A stretch of 64,000 nucleotides of DNA, from positions 62,001-126,000 of the forward strand of contig NZ_QQVY01000007.1 in assembly GCF_003590715.1 (NCBI RefSeq), given 5' to 3'. Position 1 is the first letter of the stretch, and each line of letters opens with the position of its first letter. Of the stretch, positions 9,354 to 17,364 are shown piece after piece. Below the pieces are notes generated by a model that saw nothing but the letters and a program-made list of their open reading frames with translations, was not told where the DNA came from and did no database searches. Made by a program: the position numbers and the translations under genes. The DNA comes from Paracoccus sp. JM45 (GTDB lineage Bacteria; Pseudomonadota; Alphaproteobacteria; Rhodobacterales; Rhodobacteraceae).

Positions 9354-12300
9354 GCGACAGGCTCCTCTGCTGCGGGTTCGATGTTGACAAGGAACGCCTT
9401 GAATTCGGGCGTATCCGTGTTGGCGTCACCGACGAATGGCGTCAGGCTGTTCGGCCCGAAACCTTTCTTTGCGGCCCCCATAAAGCCCCAATGCAGCGGG
9501 ATGCCCACCACATGGACGGGTTTGCCGTCGCAGATCAGCGGACGCAGGCGCTTGGTTACCACGGCTTTCGCCCAGACTTCGCCACGCTTGCCCCAGACAC
9601 GAACACGACCGCCTTTCTTGATGCCACGTTCGGCTGCCAGTTCCTCGCTGATTTCCACAAAGAATTCAGGCTGCAGCGCGGCGTTCACCACGTTGTGCTT
9701 GGTCCAGTAGTGGAAATGCTCGGTCAGGCGGTACGAGGTCGCCACAAAGGGAAACTCGTCGCTGGTGCCAAGGCGGGCGGCGTCGCTTTCAAAAATCCGC
9801 GCGACAGGATTGCCACGCATCTTCTTGTTAAAGACGTTTTGCATCGGGCTTTCGAACGGCTCCATATGCGTCGGGAAAGGCCCGTCGCGCATCATGCCCC
9901 GGGTGAACAGGCGCGAGACGCCTTCTTGGTTCATAATAAAGGGGCCGACCTCGGAGGGTTTCGCGGTGGGTGAAATGTCGGGCACGTCGTAGCCTTCCCA
10001 TTTCTCACCGGTCCACTCGATCAGCTTGCGCGTGGGGTCCCACGGCTTGCCGTTCATGTCCGCCGAAGCGCGGTTGTACAGGATCCGCCGGTTGGCGGGC
10101 CATGCAAAGGACCATTTCAGGAACATGCCGGTATCGTCGGGATCGGAATTGTCCCGCCGCGCCATCATGTTGCCATCTTCGGTCCAGCTGCCCGAAAAGA
10201 TCCAGCAGCCCGCCATGGTCGACCCGTCGTCACGCAGCTGGCCAAAGCCCGAAAGCTGATTGCCAGCCTGTGCCACCACCTTTGCGTCATCGGCGGGGTC
10301 GTAAACGTCGTTCAATGCGCGACCGTTCATTTCCCGTGCCAGTTCCGCTGGTGTCGGTTCGTCGGGGTCTTCATAGTTCCATGTCAGGTTCAGGATTGCG
10401 TCAGGGAATGCACCGCCTTCTTCCTGATACAGCTTGCGAACCCGCTGGAAGATCTGCGCCATGATCCATGTGTCATGCTTGGCCTGACCCGGAGGGGTCG
10501 CACCAGCCCAGTGCCATTGGATCCAGCGACCTGAATTGACCAGCGCGCCTTCGTCTTCGGCAAAGCAGGTCGTGGGTAGCTGATAGACGTTGGTCTGAAT
10601 GGATGCGGTATCCACGTCGTTATGGATGCCGTGGTTCTGCCAGAAGTTGGCAGTTTCCGTTTCAAGCGGGTCCATAACCACCAGCGTCTTCAACTGGGAC
10701 AATGCGGTCGTGATCTTTCCCCGATGGGGGAAGGACAGCATCGGGTTGAAGCCCTGACAGAAATAGGTGTTCACCCGTCCCTGATCCATAAGCTCGAACA
10801 TGCGCAGGATATCATATGACGGAACGTCCAGCTTGGGCAGATAGTCATAGGCCCAATCGTTTTCCGCCGTCGCGGCATCGCCCCACATCGCCTTCATGAA
10901 GCTGACCATGAACTTGGAATAGTTCTGCCAATAGCTGGTCTGGTTCGGCTGCAGTGGTTTGAAGTCCCGCGTGGACATATAGGTCTGCCAGTCGGGTTCC
11001 TTTTCCGTTGGGATGTTCAGATATCCCGGGATCAGGTTCGACATCAGGCCCAGATCGGTCAGGCCCTGGATGTTGGAATGCCCGCGAAGCGCGTTCATGC
11101 CGCCACCACGGACACCGATATTGCCCAAGATCAGCTGAAGCATCGCCATGCCACGGATGTTCTGGGCACCCTTCGAGTGCTGGGTCCAGCCAAGCGCATA
11201 CATGGACGTCATCGTCCGGTCGACCGCGCTGCATTCACCGATCATCTGGCAGATGGTCAGGAACTTGTCACGGGGTGTGCCGGTGATGTTTTCAACGAAT
11301 TCCGGCGTATAGACATCGACGTGCTTTTTCAGCAGCTGCCACACGCAACGCGGGTTTTCCAACGTCGGATCTGTCAGCGCATAGCCGTCATCACCGATCT
11401 GGTAATCCCAGCTGGATTTGTCGAAATCACGCTTTTCTTCATCGTAACCGGTGAAAAGACCGTCATTCCAACCAAAATCGTCCCGCACAAGGAAGGCCGC
11501 ATTGGTGAAGTTCTTGACGTATTCCCACTGGACCTTGTCGTTTTCCATGCACCAGCGGATCGCGCCCATCAGGAACGCAATATCACTGCCCGGACGGATC
11601 GGGGCATAATAATCCGCAACCGACGCGGTGCGGGTATAGCGCGGGTCGACCACGATCAGCTTGGCACCACGATGTGCCTTCGCCTCGGTCACCCATTTGA
11701 AGCCGCACGGATGCGCTTCGGCGGCATTGCCGCCCATCACGACCACAAGGTCGGTATTCTTAATGTCGGTCCACGCGTTGGTCATCGCGCCACGGCCAAA
11801 TGTTGGGCCCAAACTGGACACCGTAGGGCCGTGTCAGACGCGCGCCTGATTATCGAAGCCGACTATTCCCATGGACCGGACTGTTTTATAGGTCAGCCAT
11901 GCAGTTTCATTGGTGGTGGCAGAGGCTGCCAGAAAACCTGCGGTCGTCCAGCGGTTGACGGTGACGCCATCCTCGTTCTGGGCGATAAAGTTTTCGTCGC
12001 GGTCGTCCTTGATTGCGCGGGCAATATCATCCAGCGCCTCTTCCCAGGACACTTCCTCGAACTGGTCCGAACCGGCGCGACGGACGCGGGGCTGGGTCAG
12101 GCGGGTGGGGGCGTGGACGAAATCTTTCAGCGCGGCGCCCTTGGGGCACAGCGTTCCGCGGTTCGTCGGGTGATCGACGTCGCCTTCGATATGCAAAAGT
12201 TCGGCTTTTTCGCCGACCTTCACATCACCCTTGGAATACATGATGATCCCGCAGGCAACCGAGCAGTAGGGGCAAGTGTTGCGTGTTTCCGTTGTCGTGG

Positions 12301-12433
12301 CCAGCTTGAACGCGCGCACATGCGCGGCCTCTGCTGCCTCGGCCTCGCCGAAGCCCATGGCTCCGAGCGACGTTGCCGCAACCCCCGCACCCGCTAGCCG
12401 TAAAAAGCCGCGGCGCGAAAGGTCAATATTCAT
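9350..12433 (-). CDS. fdoG: Selenocysteine-containing formate dehydrogenase alpha subunit (FdoG/FdnG type)
   Basis: Catalytic subunit oxidising formate to CO2. A plain reading gives two ORFs (11834-12433 and 9350-11821) split by one in-frame TGA at 11836-11834. Reading it as selenocysteine gives 1027 residues with Sec200 in NQARV-U-HGPTV, the conserved FdnG/FdoG active-site context. A Tat signal [10 protein letters not shown] begins at residue 6. [4Fe-4S] cysteines are C54, C57, C61 and C96. E. coli FdoG is 1016 residues with Sec196, so size and position agree. The ATG at 12433 has GGAGG five bases upstream and is preferred to in-frame upstream ATGs. selA and selB lie in the same gene string. 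The protein should be exported with bound Mo-bis-MGD. Confidence 0.96.
11805..11836 (-). promoter_or_regulatory. Sec UGA codon and SECIS-like hairpin in fdoG
   Basis: The UGA (11836-11834) is followed eleven bases later by an mRNA hairpin (11822-11805). The helix is GG-[U]-GUCCA paired with UGGGC-CC around a GUU loop, with one unpaired U in the 5' arm (one U-G pair). A bulged U and GU-containing apical loop at this distance are the features SelB reads in E. coli fdhF and fdnG. Confidence 0.8.
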
Positions 12434-12736
12434 GGGACCCTCCATCTGCCTGTCGTAATTGATAGGTACGTTCATATTGTCCGCCCCGCAGACGGCCAAG
12501 TCAAGGGGAGGCGACGCGCGTATGACCTATGTTTAGCCGGTCTTCACAATCGCTTGCGCGCAGGCGCCTGCCCTTGCTAAGAGGCAGGGGACAAGCCGAT
12601 GCGCCGGGTGCGTTCGGGCCCGTGGGCTTCGCCGGTTGGTGGTGGCTTGACGACGCGGTGCGTGACCCGGCAATTCTGCCTGGGGGTCCGCCGTTCCATC
12701 CCCGTGTCCCCACCTTGTAACCGGAGATTTCCGCCC
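12434..12736. other. Divergent intergenic region with a GC-rich, highly self-complementary segment (12587-12711)
   Basis: 303 bp between the fdoG start and the divergent ABC transporter; both promoters must be here. GGGGACA (12587-12593) is complementary to TGTCCCC (12705-12711), bracketing 125 nt. Inside, CAAGCC (12592-12597) can pair with GGCTTG (12644-12649), and GCCGGGT (12603-12609) with ACCCGGC (12665-12671). These two helices interleave, so they would form a pseudoknot or compete. GGCA/TGCC at 12669-12680 closes a small hairpin. I could not match it to a known riboswitch, and no tRNA fold was found. A 63-codon ORF (12529-12720, +) crosses it without a convincing RBS. Confidence 0.4.
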
Positions 12737-13600
12737 ATGTTCCCGCGTTTTGCAGCCCTCGCCGTTACGGCTTGTCTGACCTTTGCCGGCGTTGCCCATG
12801 CACAGGACACCCTGTATTTTTCCGCCATTCCGGATGACGACGAAACCCGTCTGGCCGAACGTTTCGACGCCGTCGCGGATTATCTGTCCCGGCAGCTTGA
12901 CGTTCCGGTCGAATTCGTGCCGGTGAAATCCTATCCCGCCGCTGTCACCGCGTTCCGCAACGATCAGGTCCAGCTGGCGTGGTTTGGCGGTCTGTCGGGC
13001 GTTCAGGCGCGACTGCTGGTCGAGGGTGCGCGTGCCATCGCGCAGGGCGATGAAGATCAAAGTTTCGTGACCTACTTCATTGCCAATACTGAAACCGGCC
13101 TGACGGAATCCGAAGATTTCCCCGAGGCTGCGCGCGGCATGTCCTTTACCTTCGGTGCAAAAACCTCGACCTCGGGGCGGCTGATGCCGGAATACCAGAT
13201 CCGCGAACAAACCGGCGAAGCCCCAGAAGAATTTTTTAGCCGCGTCGGTTTTTCAGGCGATCACGCGCAGACGCTGCGTCTGGTGGCATCGGGTGCCTGG
13301 CAGATCGGTGCGCTGAACTTCACCGTCTATGATCAGGCCGTGACCGAAGGTGCGCCCGAAATCGAGACTGCCAAGATTATCTGGAAGACCCCGGCCTATC
13401 CCGATTACAACTGGACGATCCGTGGTGATGTCGATGCCCGCTGGGGCGAAGGCTTTGCTGATAAGGTTCAGGCGGCCCTGATCGGCATGGATGACCCCGA
13501 ACTGCTGGCGGCTTTCCCGCGCAATGCCTTCGTTGCTGCCAAGAACGAGGATTACACCCCGATCGAAACCGTTGGTCGCCAACTGGATTTGTTGGAGTAA
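12737..13600 (+). CDS. PhnD-like ABC transporter substrate-binding protein, putative selenium oxyanion binder
   Basis: 287 residues from the ATG at 12737, which has a GGAGA site nine bases upstream. An in-frame start 46 codons earlier would add non-signal sequence and is rejected. Signal peptide MFPRFAALAVTACLTFAGVAHAQD. The body is a PhnD-type periplasmic binding protein (WFGGLSGVQARLL, AKTSTSGRLMPEYQI). Within this fold a subgroup is annotated as putative selenate-binding because it travels with selenium-use genes. Its position beside fdoG and selAB supports selenium; phosphonate or phosphite cannot be excluded from sequence. Confidence 0.8.
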   Translation: MFPRFAALAVTACLTFAGVAHAQDTLYFSAIPDDDETRLAERFDAVADYLSRQLDVPVEFVPVKSYPAAVTAFRNDQVQLAWFGGLSGVQARLLVEGARAIAQGDEDQSFVTYFIANTETGLTESEDFPEAARGMSFTFGAKTSTSGRLMPEYQIREQTGEAPEEFFSRVGFSGDHAQTLRLVASGAWQIGALNFTVYDQAVTEGAPEIETAKIIWKTPAYPDYNWTIRGDVDARWGEGFADKVQAALIGMDDPELLAAFPRNAFVAAKNEDYTPIETVGRQLDLLE

Positions 13601-13606
13601 TCCGTC

Positions 13607-14266
13607 ATGCAACTGCTGGACGGGGTTGATCTGGGGTATGGCGATGCACCTGTTTTGCGGGATTTGCGCCTTGCCGTGACACCCGGCCAGCGGGTTGCCT
13701 TGCTGGGGCGCAGCGGGTCGGGAAAATCGACCCTGCTTGCGGCCTTACGCGGCGCCTTGCTGGCCCGCGATCTGCGTGTCGCACTTGTCCCGCAGGATCA
13801 CGCGCTGGTGCCGCAACTGTCGGCATTGCGGAACGTTCTGATGGGCCGGCTGGATGACCACGGGGCCTTGCACAATCTTCGGACCCTGATCCGCCCGTCG
13901 CGGATGGACCGTGATGCGGCTATGGCCGATCTTTACCGCGTGGGGCTGGCCGAACACGCCGACCGCGCGGTCGAGGCGATGTCGGGCGGCCAGCAGCAGC
14001 GCGTTGCCCTTGCCCGTGCCTTCCACCGCGCGGGCGACGTGATCGTCGGGGACGAGCCTTTGTCGGCAGTCGACCCGCGTCAGGCGCAAGCCCTTGCCAC
14101 CCAGATCCGCGAAGCTTTTCCAACCGCCATTCTGGCCTTGCATGACGTCGCCGTGGCCCGTGCCTTTGCGACGCGGATTATCGGCTTGAAAGACGGGGCG
14201 ATCCTGTTCGATCTGCCCGCCGATGACATGGACCCCGCACGGACCGAGGCGTTATATGCCCGCTAA
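13607..14266 (+). CDS. PhnC-like ABC transporter ATP-binding protein
   Basis: 219-residue ATPase energising the importer encoded on either side. Walker A GRSGSGKST (about residues 34-42), Q-loop LVPQDHAL, signature MSGGQQQRVALARA, Walker B VIVGDEP and switch HDVAVA are present. It is shorter than typical PhnC (about 250-280), lacking a C-terminal extension. It starts six bases after the binding-protein gene and overlaps the permease gene by 11 bp, so the three form one operon. Confidence 0.9.
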   Translation: MQLLDGVDLGYGDAPVLRDLRLAVTPGQRVALLGRSGSGKSTLLAALRGALLARDLRVALVPQDHALVPQLSALRNVLMGRLDDHGALHNLRTLIRPSRMDRDAAMADLYRVGLAEHADRAVEAMSGGQQQRVALARAFHRAGDVIVGDEPLSAVDPRQAQALATQIREAFPTAILALHDVAVARAFATRIIGLKDGAILFDLPADDMDPARTEALYAR

Positions 14267-15770
14267 GCTGTCGCGCCTTGCAGTAGTCGGGCTGTTTTTC
14301 TGCGCCGCGCTGATCTGTCTGCCGATGGCCGATCTGGCAACCGCAGGCCATGATCCTTGGGCCGAACTGGGCCGGATGGCGCGTGGTTTCATGACGCCCG
14401 ATTTCGGAGCGGTCGAACAGATCGTCTGGGCCGTCGCCCTGACAATCGCATTTGCCATTGCCGGTGTCGCACTTGGCGGGGCGGCAGGGCTGGCACTGGC
14501 GCCCTTCTATCGCTGGGGGCCTGTCCGCTGGCTGGCGATTGCCCTGCGATCCGTGCATGAACTGTTCTGGGCGCTGTTGCTGTTGCAGGTTTTCGGGATC
14601 AGCGTCTGGTCAGGCCTGCTGGCAATTGCGCTGCCCTACGCCGGTATCTTTGCCAAAGTCCTGTCCGAAATTCTTGAAGAAGCCGACCCCCGCCCCGCCA
14701 CATGGCTGGGCAAAGGTGTTGATCCGCTGACACGGTTCCTGTGGGCACGCGCGCCTTTGGCTGTGCCGCAAATGCTGAGTTATGCGTTGTACCGGTTGGA
14801 ATGCGGGCTTCGATCCTCGGCTGTGTTGGGGTTCGTGGGACTTCCGACGCTTGGCTATCAGCTGGACAGTTTTTTCAAACAGGGCGATTACGGCGCGGCA
14901 GGGGCGGTAATGGCGATCTATATCGCGCTGATCGCAACGGTGCGGCTGTGGATGCGTCCGCGGCTGGCGCTGGTCTGGCTGGCTGCGTCGGTTGCCGTGC
15001 TGACGCAGGTGACGTCACCCCCCATGGGGTCGGGGGCCTTCTGGCGGTTCATCACACAAGACATCATTCCGGCCCCCTTGCGTCAGGGTGATCCGGCCGC
15101 GCTGTGGCCGTGGCTTTGGGATTTGACAACCTCCTCTATCCTGCCGGGTCTAGGGGCCACGCTGGTCGTGGCCCAACTGGCGCTGATCCTTGCAGGGGTG
15201 GTCGCGTTTTTCGGGCAGGTGCTGATCGTGCCGCGCATCACCGGACGGGTCGGCACGTGGGCCGGACATATGGTGCTGGTCGTGCTGCGGTCGTTTCCCG
15301 AATATATGCTGGCCTATCTGTTCTTGCAGGTCTTTGGCCCGTCGATGCTGCCTGCCATTCTGGCGCTTGGTTTGCATAACGGCGCGATCATTGCACATCT
15401 GCTTGGCCGGCAGGCGCGTGACCTGACGCTGCGTGCCGATGCGCCCCGCGGCCTGACCCTTTGGGGGTGGGAGGTGGTGCCGCGTCTGTTCGGCAGCTTC
15501 GTCGCACTGTGTCTTTACCGGTGGGAAATTATCATCCGTGAAAGCGCCATTCTGGGTCTGCTGGGAATTGCGACCCTTGGCTTCTATCTGGATGACGCGA
15601 TTGTCGCGCTGCGGATGGATCGCGCAATCTGCATCCTTATCGCCACCGCGCTGGTGACGATCCTGATCGATGCCTTGTCGCGGGGCATTCGGGCCCGCAT
15701 CGGTGCGGGCCAGTTGCGTCAAACCAATGCCCTGCCGGGCCAACAGGCCCGGCAGGCAACAGGATGTTAG
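14256..15770 (+). CDS. PhnE-like ABC permease, tandem double-domain
   Basis: 504 residues from the ATG at 14256, inside the end of the ATPase gene. Two homologous halves are seen, each with about six membrane segments and an EAA-type coupling motif. The first half has RSVHELFWALLLLQVFG and later GKGVDPLTRFLWARAPLAVPQML. The second has RSFPEYMLAYLFLQVFG and GWEVVPRLFGSFVALCLY. The repeated HE/PE...LLLQVFG segments point to internal duplication, so one chain can serve as both halves of the pore. It ends convergent with luxI, overlapping it by 4 bp. Confidence 0.9.
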   Translation: MPAKLSRLAVVGLFFCAALICLPMADLATAGHDPWAELGRMARGFMTPDFGAVEQIVWAVALTIAFAIAGVALGGAAGLALAPFYRWGPVRWLAIALRSVHELFWALLLLQVFGISVWSGLLAIALPYAGIFAKVLSEILEEADPRPATWLGKGVDPLTRFLWARAPLAVPQMLSYALYRLECGLRSSAVLGFVGLPTLGYQLDSFFKQGDYGAAGAVMAIYIALIATVRLWMRPRLALVWLAASVAVLTQVTSPPMGSGAFWRFITQDIIPAPLRQGDPAALWPWLWDLTTSSILPGLGATLVVAQLALILAGVVAFFGQVLIVPRITGRVGTWAGHMVLVVLRSFPEYMLAYLFLQVFGPSMLPAILALGLHNGAIIAHLLGRQARDLTLRADAPRGLTLWGWEVVPRLFGSFVALCLYRWEIIIRESAILGLLGIATLGFYLDDAIVALRMDRAICILIATALVTILIDALSRGIRARIGAGQLRQTNALPGQQARQATGC

Positions 15771-16390
15771 GCGCTCAGGGCCATTGATGGTCCGCGAACG
15801 GCGCAGGAAAAGGCAAGGAACTTGCCGTCGTCGTTCGACACCAGATCCCCCATCGGCCGCGGCGTCCAGCCAAGGCGCGCTGCCATCCGCAAAAAGGCGG
15901 GCGGTCCCAAAAACAGGCAATCGCTTGCCCCGACCTGATGCAAATGGCTGTTGGCGGCTTCCAGAATGCTTTCGGCCAACCCCGGCAACGGCAACGCAGC
16001 AAAGCGTGTCAATTCCCACGCGCCGGCATCAACGGGGGGATCTTCATGGCACAGGTTCGTCGGCATGCCGGGCAACAGACCCAGATGCGCGTCACGGATC
16101 ATATAGGAATAAACGACCTTTCCATCGCCAAAGAATTTGTCCGTACGCTTCAAGCGTGCGCCACCGACGGCCTGACCGTCGCGATGGGCGATGACATAGA
16201 CCGTGTCGAAGGTATCATATTGTTCGAATTCGATCCCTTCTGCGTGGTGCAGAGGCCAGGCCATCCGGTCCACGAAGATCTGCTTACGCAGCTTGAAAAA
16301 GCTGGTAACCAGATTGAACCGTGCCATATCGCGGGGCAGGCAGATCAGTTCGATGGTGATGTCGTCTGCGGGGGTGCGTTTCATATCCAT
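15767..16390 (-). CDS. luxI: LuxI-family acyl-homoserine-lactone synthase
   Basis: 207-residue autoinducer synthase that makes an acyl-homoserine lactone from S-adenosylmethionine and an acyl donor. Conserved features: the N-terminal LRKQIFVDRMAW, acidic EFEQYDTFDTVYVI, GGARLKRTD, and WELTRFA (Glu and Arg of the LuxI core). It lies 8 bp after a small ORF and divergent from a luxR gene, the usual quorum-sensing module layout. Acyl chain length cannot be read from sequence. Confidence 0.93.
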   Translation of the reverse strand: MDMKRTPADDITIELICLPRDMARFNLVTSFFKLRKQIFVDRMAWPLHHAEGIEFEQYDTFDTVYVIAHRDGQAVGGARLKRTDKFFGDGKVVYSYMIRDAHLGLLPGMPTNLCHEDPPVDAGAWELTRFAALPLPGLAESILEAANSHLHQVGASDCLFLGPPAFLRMAARLGWTPRPMGDLVSNDDGKFLAFSCAVRGPSMALSA

Positions 16391-16398
16391 GATCCTTT

Positions 16399-16605
16399 TT
16401 ACTGACGAACGCCGTCGGGAAGTTTTGCCAGTCCAAGGAATTGGCGACCGCCTGTGACTTTATTGGGAAGCCACAACCCCCAAGAGGTCACCTCGACCTC
16501 CAGCACGCCTTCGTCAGCATAGGCATCAAAATACGTCAGCATGGTTTCCACCATGTCGCGGCTGAATTCTGCCGTGGCCAGTTTCGGTTCTTTGATATGC
16601 CTCAT
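16399..16605 (-). CDS. Small ORF between luxR and luxI, unknown function
   Basis: 68 residues (MRHIKEPKLATAEF... to ...LAKLPDGVRQ) from the ATG at 16605, preceded by AGGAG with 10-base spacing. A longer form from 16656 has no such site. It is soluble-looking, acidic in the middle (FDAYADEGVLEVEVTSWGLWLP), with no membrane helix or signal. It is first in the luxI transcript, 8 bp before luxI, so the two are probably cotranscribed. I do not recognise a family. Confidence 0.65.
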   Translation of the reverse strand: MRHIKEPKLATAEFSRDMVETMLTYFDAYADEGVLEVEVTSWGLWLPNKVTGGRQFLGLAKLPDGVRQ

Positions 16606-16688
16606 GATCGCAATTCTCCTGTAAGCGGGATGAGTGCTGCGGAGGTTGCGGGTCAAATGGTTTGCTGTCTTGCGAAAACTGCACGAAC

Positions 16689-16715
16689 TGCCTTTTCAGT
16701 ATGTCCGAAAAGGCA
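16689..16715. promoter_or_regulatory. 27-bp perfect inverted repeat upstream of luxR
   Basis: TGCCTTTTC (16689-16697) and GAAAAGGCA (16707-16715) form perfect 9-bp arms around a 9-bp spacer. It ends 31 bp before the luxR start and about 83 bp before the small ORF-luxI start. No T-run follows, so it is not an obvious terminator. It is longer than the classic 18-20 bp lux box but placed to act as a divergent operator. Confidence 0.45.
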
Positions 16716-16746
16716 TATCTTGCAGGCCACGTAAAATAGGCGCGAC

Positions 16747-17364
16747 ATGCTGAACGACCTGATACCGAATTTCGACGATGAAATCGCCCAGATGCATGCG
16801 CTGGCCCCGACAGGCTGGATCATGGGTTTCAACCTGACCTATCGTGGGCCCGAGCATCTGTATAACGCCTATCCCGAAGCCTGGCGGAAGATATACGAGG
16901 ATCGCAACTATTTTTTCGGTGATCCGATCGCTATGTGGACCATGACGCATGATGGCGCCGACCGCTGGTCGGATGTCCGCATTCCCGATTTGCGTGGCGT
17001 GATGTCGGCGGCAAAAAAGTTCAAGCTGAACTATGGTCTGGCGATATCGCGGAAGGTTGCCGGCAAGCGGTCATTTCTGACATTGTCCCATCCCGACCGT
17101 GAATTCACGGATGAGGAAATCGCCCGCTGCACTGCCAAGTTCAACCTGTGGACGGATATGGTGTTGAACCGTGCGGCATTGACCGCGGCCGAGCTGGACG
17201 TCCTGCGGTGTTTCCGCGACGGTCAGGGGCAGCAGGATACGGCGACCAATCTTGGCATTGCTGAATCGACCGTCAAGCAGCGGGCGGTTAAAGCCTGCGC
17301 CAAGCTGGGTGCGAAAAGCCGCACCCAGGCCGTGGCGATTGCAGTGGCGCGAAATTACCTCTGA
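16747..17364 (+). CDS. luxR: LuxR-family autoinducer-binding transcriptional regulator
   Basis: 205 residues, shorter than the usual 230-250. The N-terminal autoinducer-binding domain (about 1-135) keeps the aromatic/acidic pocket pattern in YPEAWRKIYEDRNYFFGDPIAMW and a WSDVR segment. The C-terminal GerE helix-turn-helix (about 140-203) is intact: LTAAELDVLRCFRDGQ...ATNLGIAESTVKQRAVKACAKLGAKSRTQAV. It is divergent from the luxI operon and so is probably its cognate regulator. The 3' end overlaps the convergent xylulokinase gene by 10 bp. Confidence 0.92.
   Translation: MLNDLIPNFDDEIAQMHALAPTGWIMGFNLTYRGPEHLYNAYPEAWRKIYEDRNYFFGDPIAMWTMTHDGADRWSDVRIPDLRGVMSAAKKFKLNYGLAISRKVAGKRSFLTLSHPDREFTDEEIARCTAKFNLWTDMVLNRAALTAAELDVLRCFRDGQGQQDTATNLGIAESTVKQRAVKACAKLGAKSRTQAVAIAVARNYL

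Noticed and set aside
9350-12433. Reading the formate dehydrogenase alpha gene as a pseudogene or two genes
   Set aside because: The only interruption is a TGA at the conserved Sec position with a SECIS-like hairpin, and selA/selB are in the same gene string.
12587-12711. A tRNA-Sec (selC) gene upstream of the selenium transporter
   Set aside because: The acceptor-like GGGGACA/TGTCCCC arms are 125 nt apart, too long. No anticodon loop with UCA in a five-pair stem and no normal T-loop was found on either strand.
12529-12720. 63-codon + strand ORF before the PhnD-like gene
   Set aside because: No ribosome-binding site, very proline/glycine/arginine-rich as expected from random GC-rich sequence, and it overlaps the self-complementary segment.
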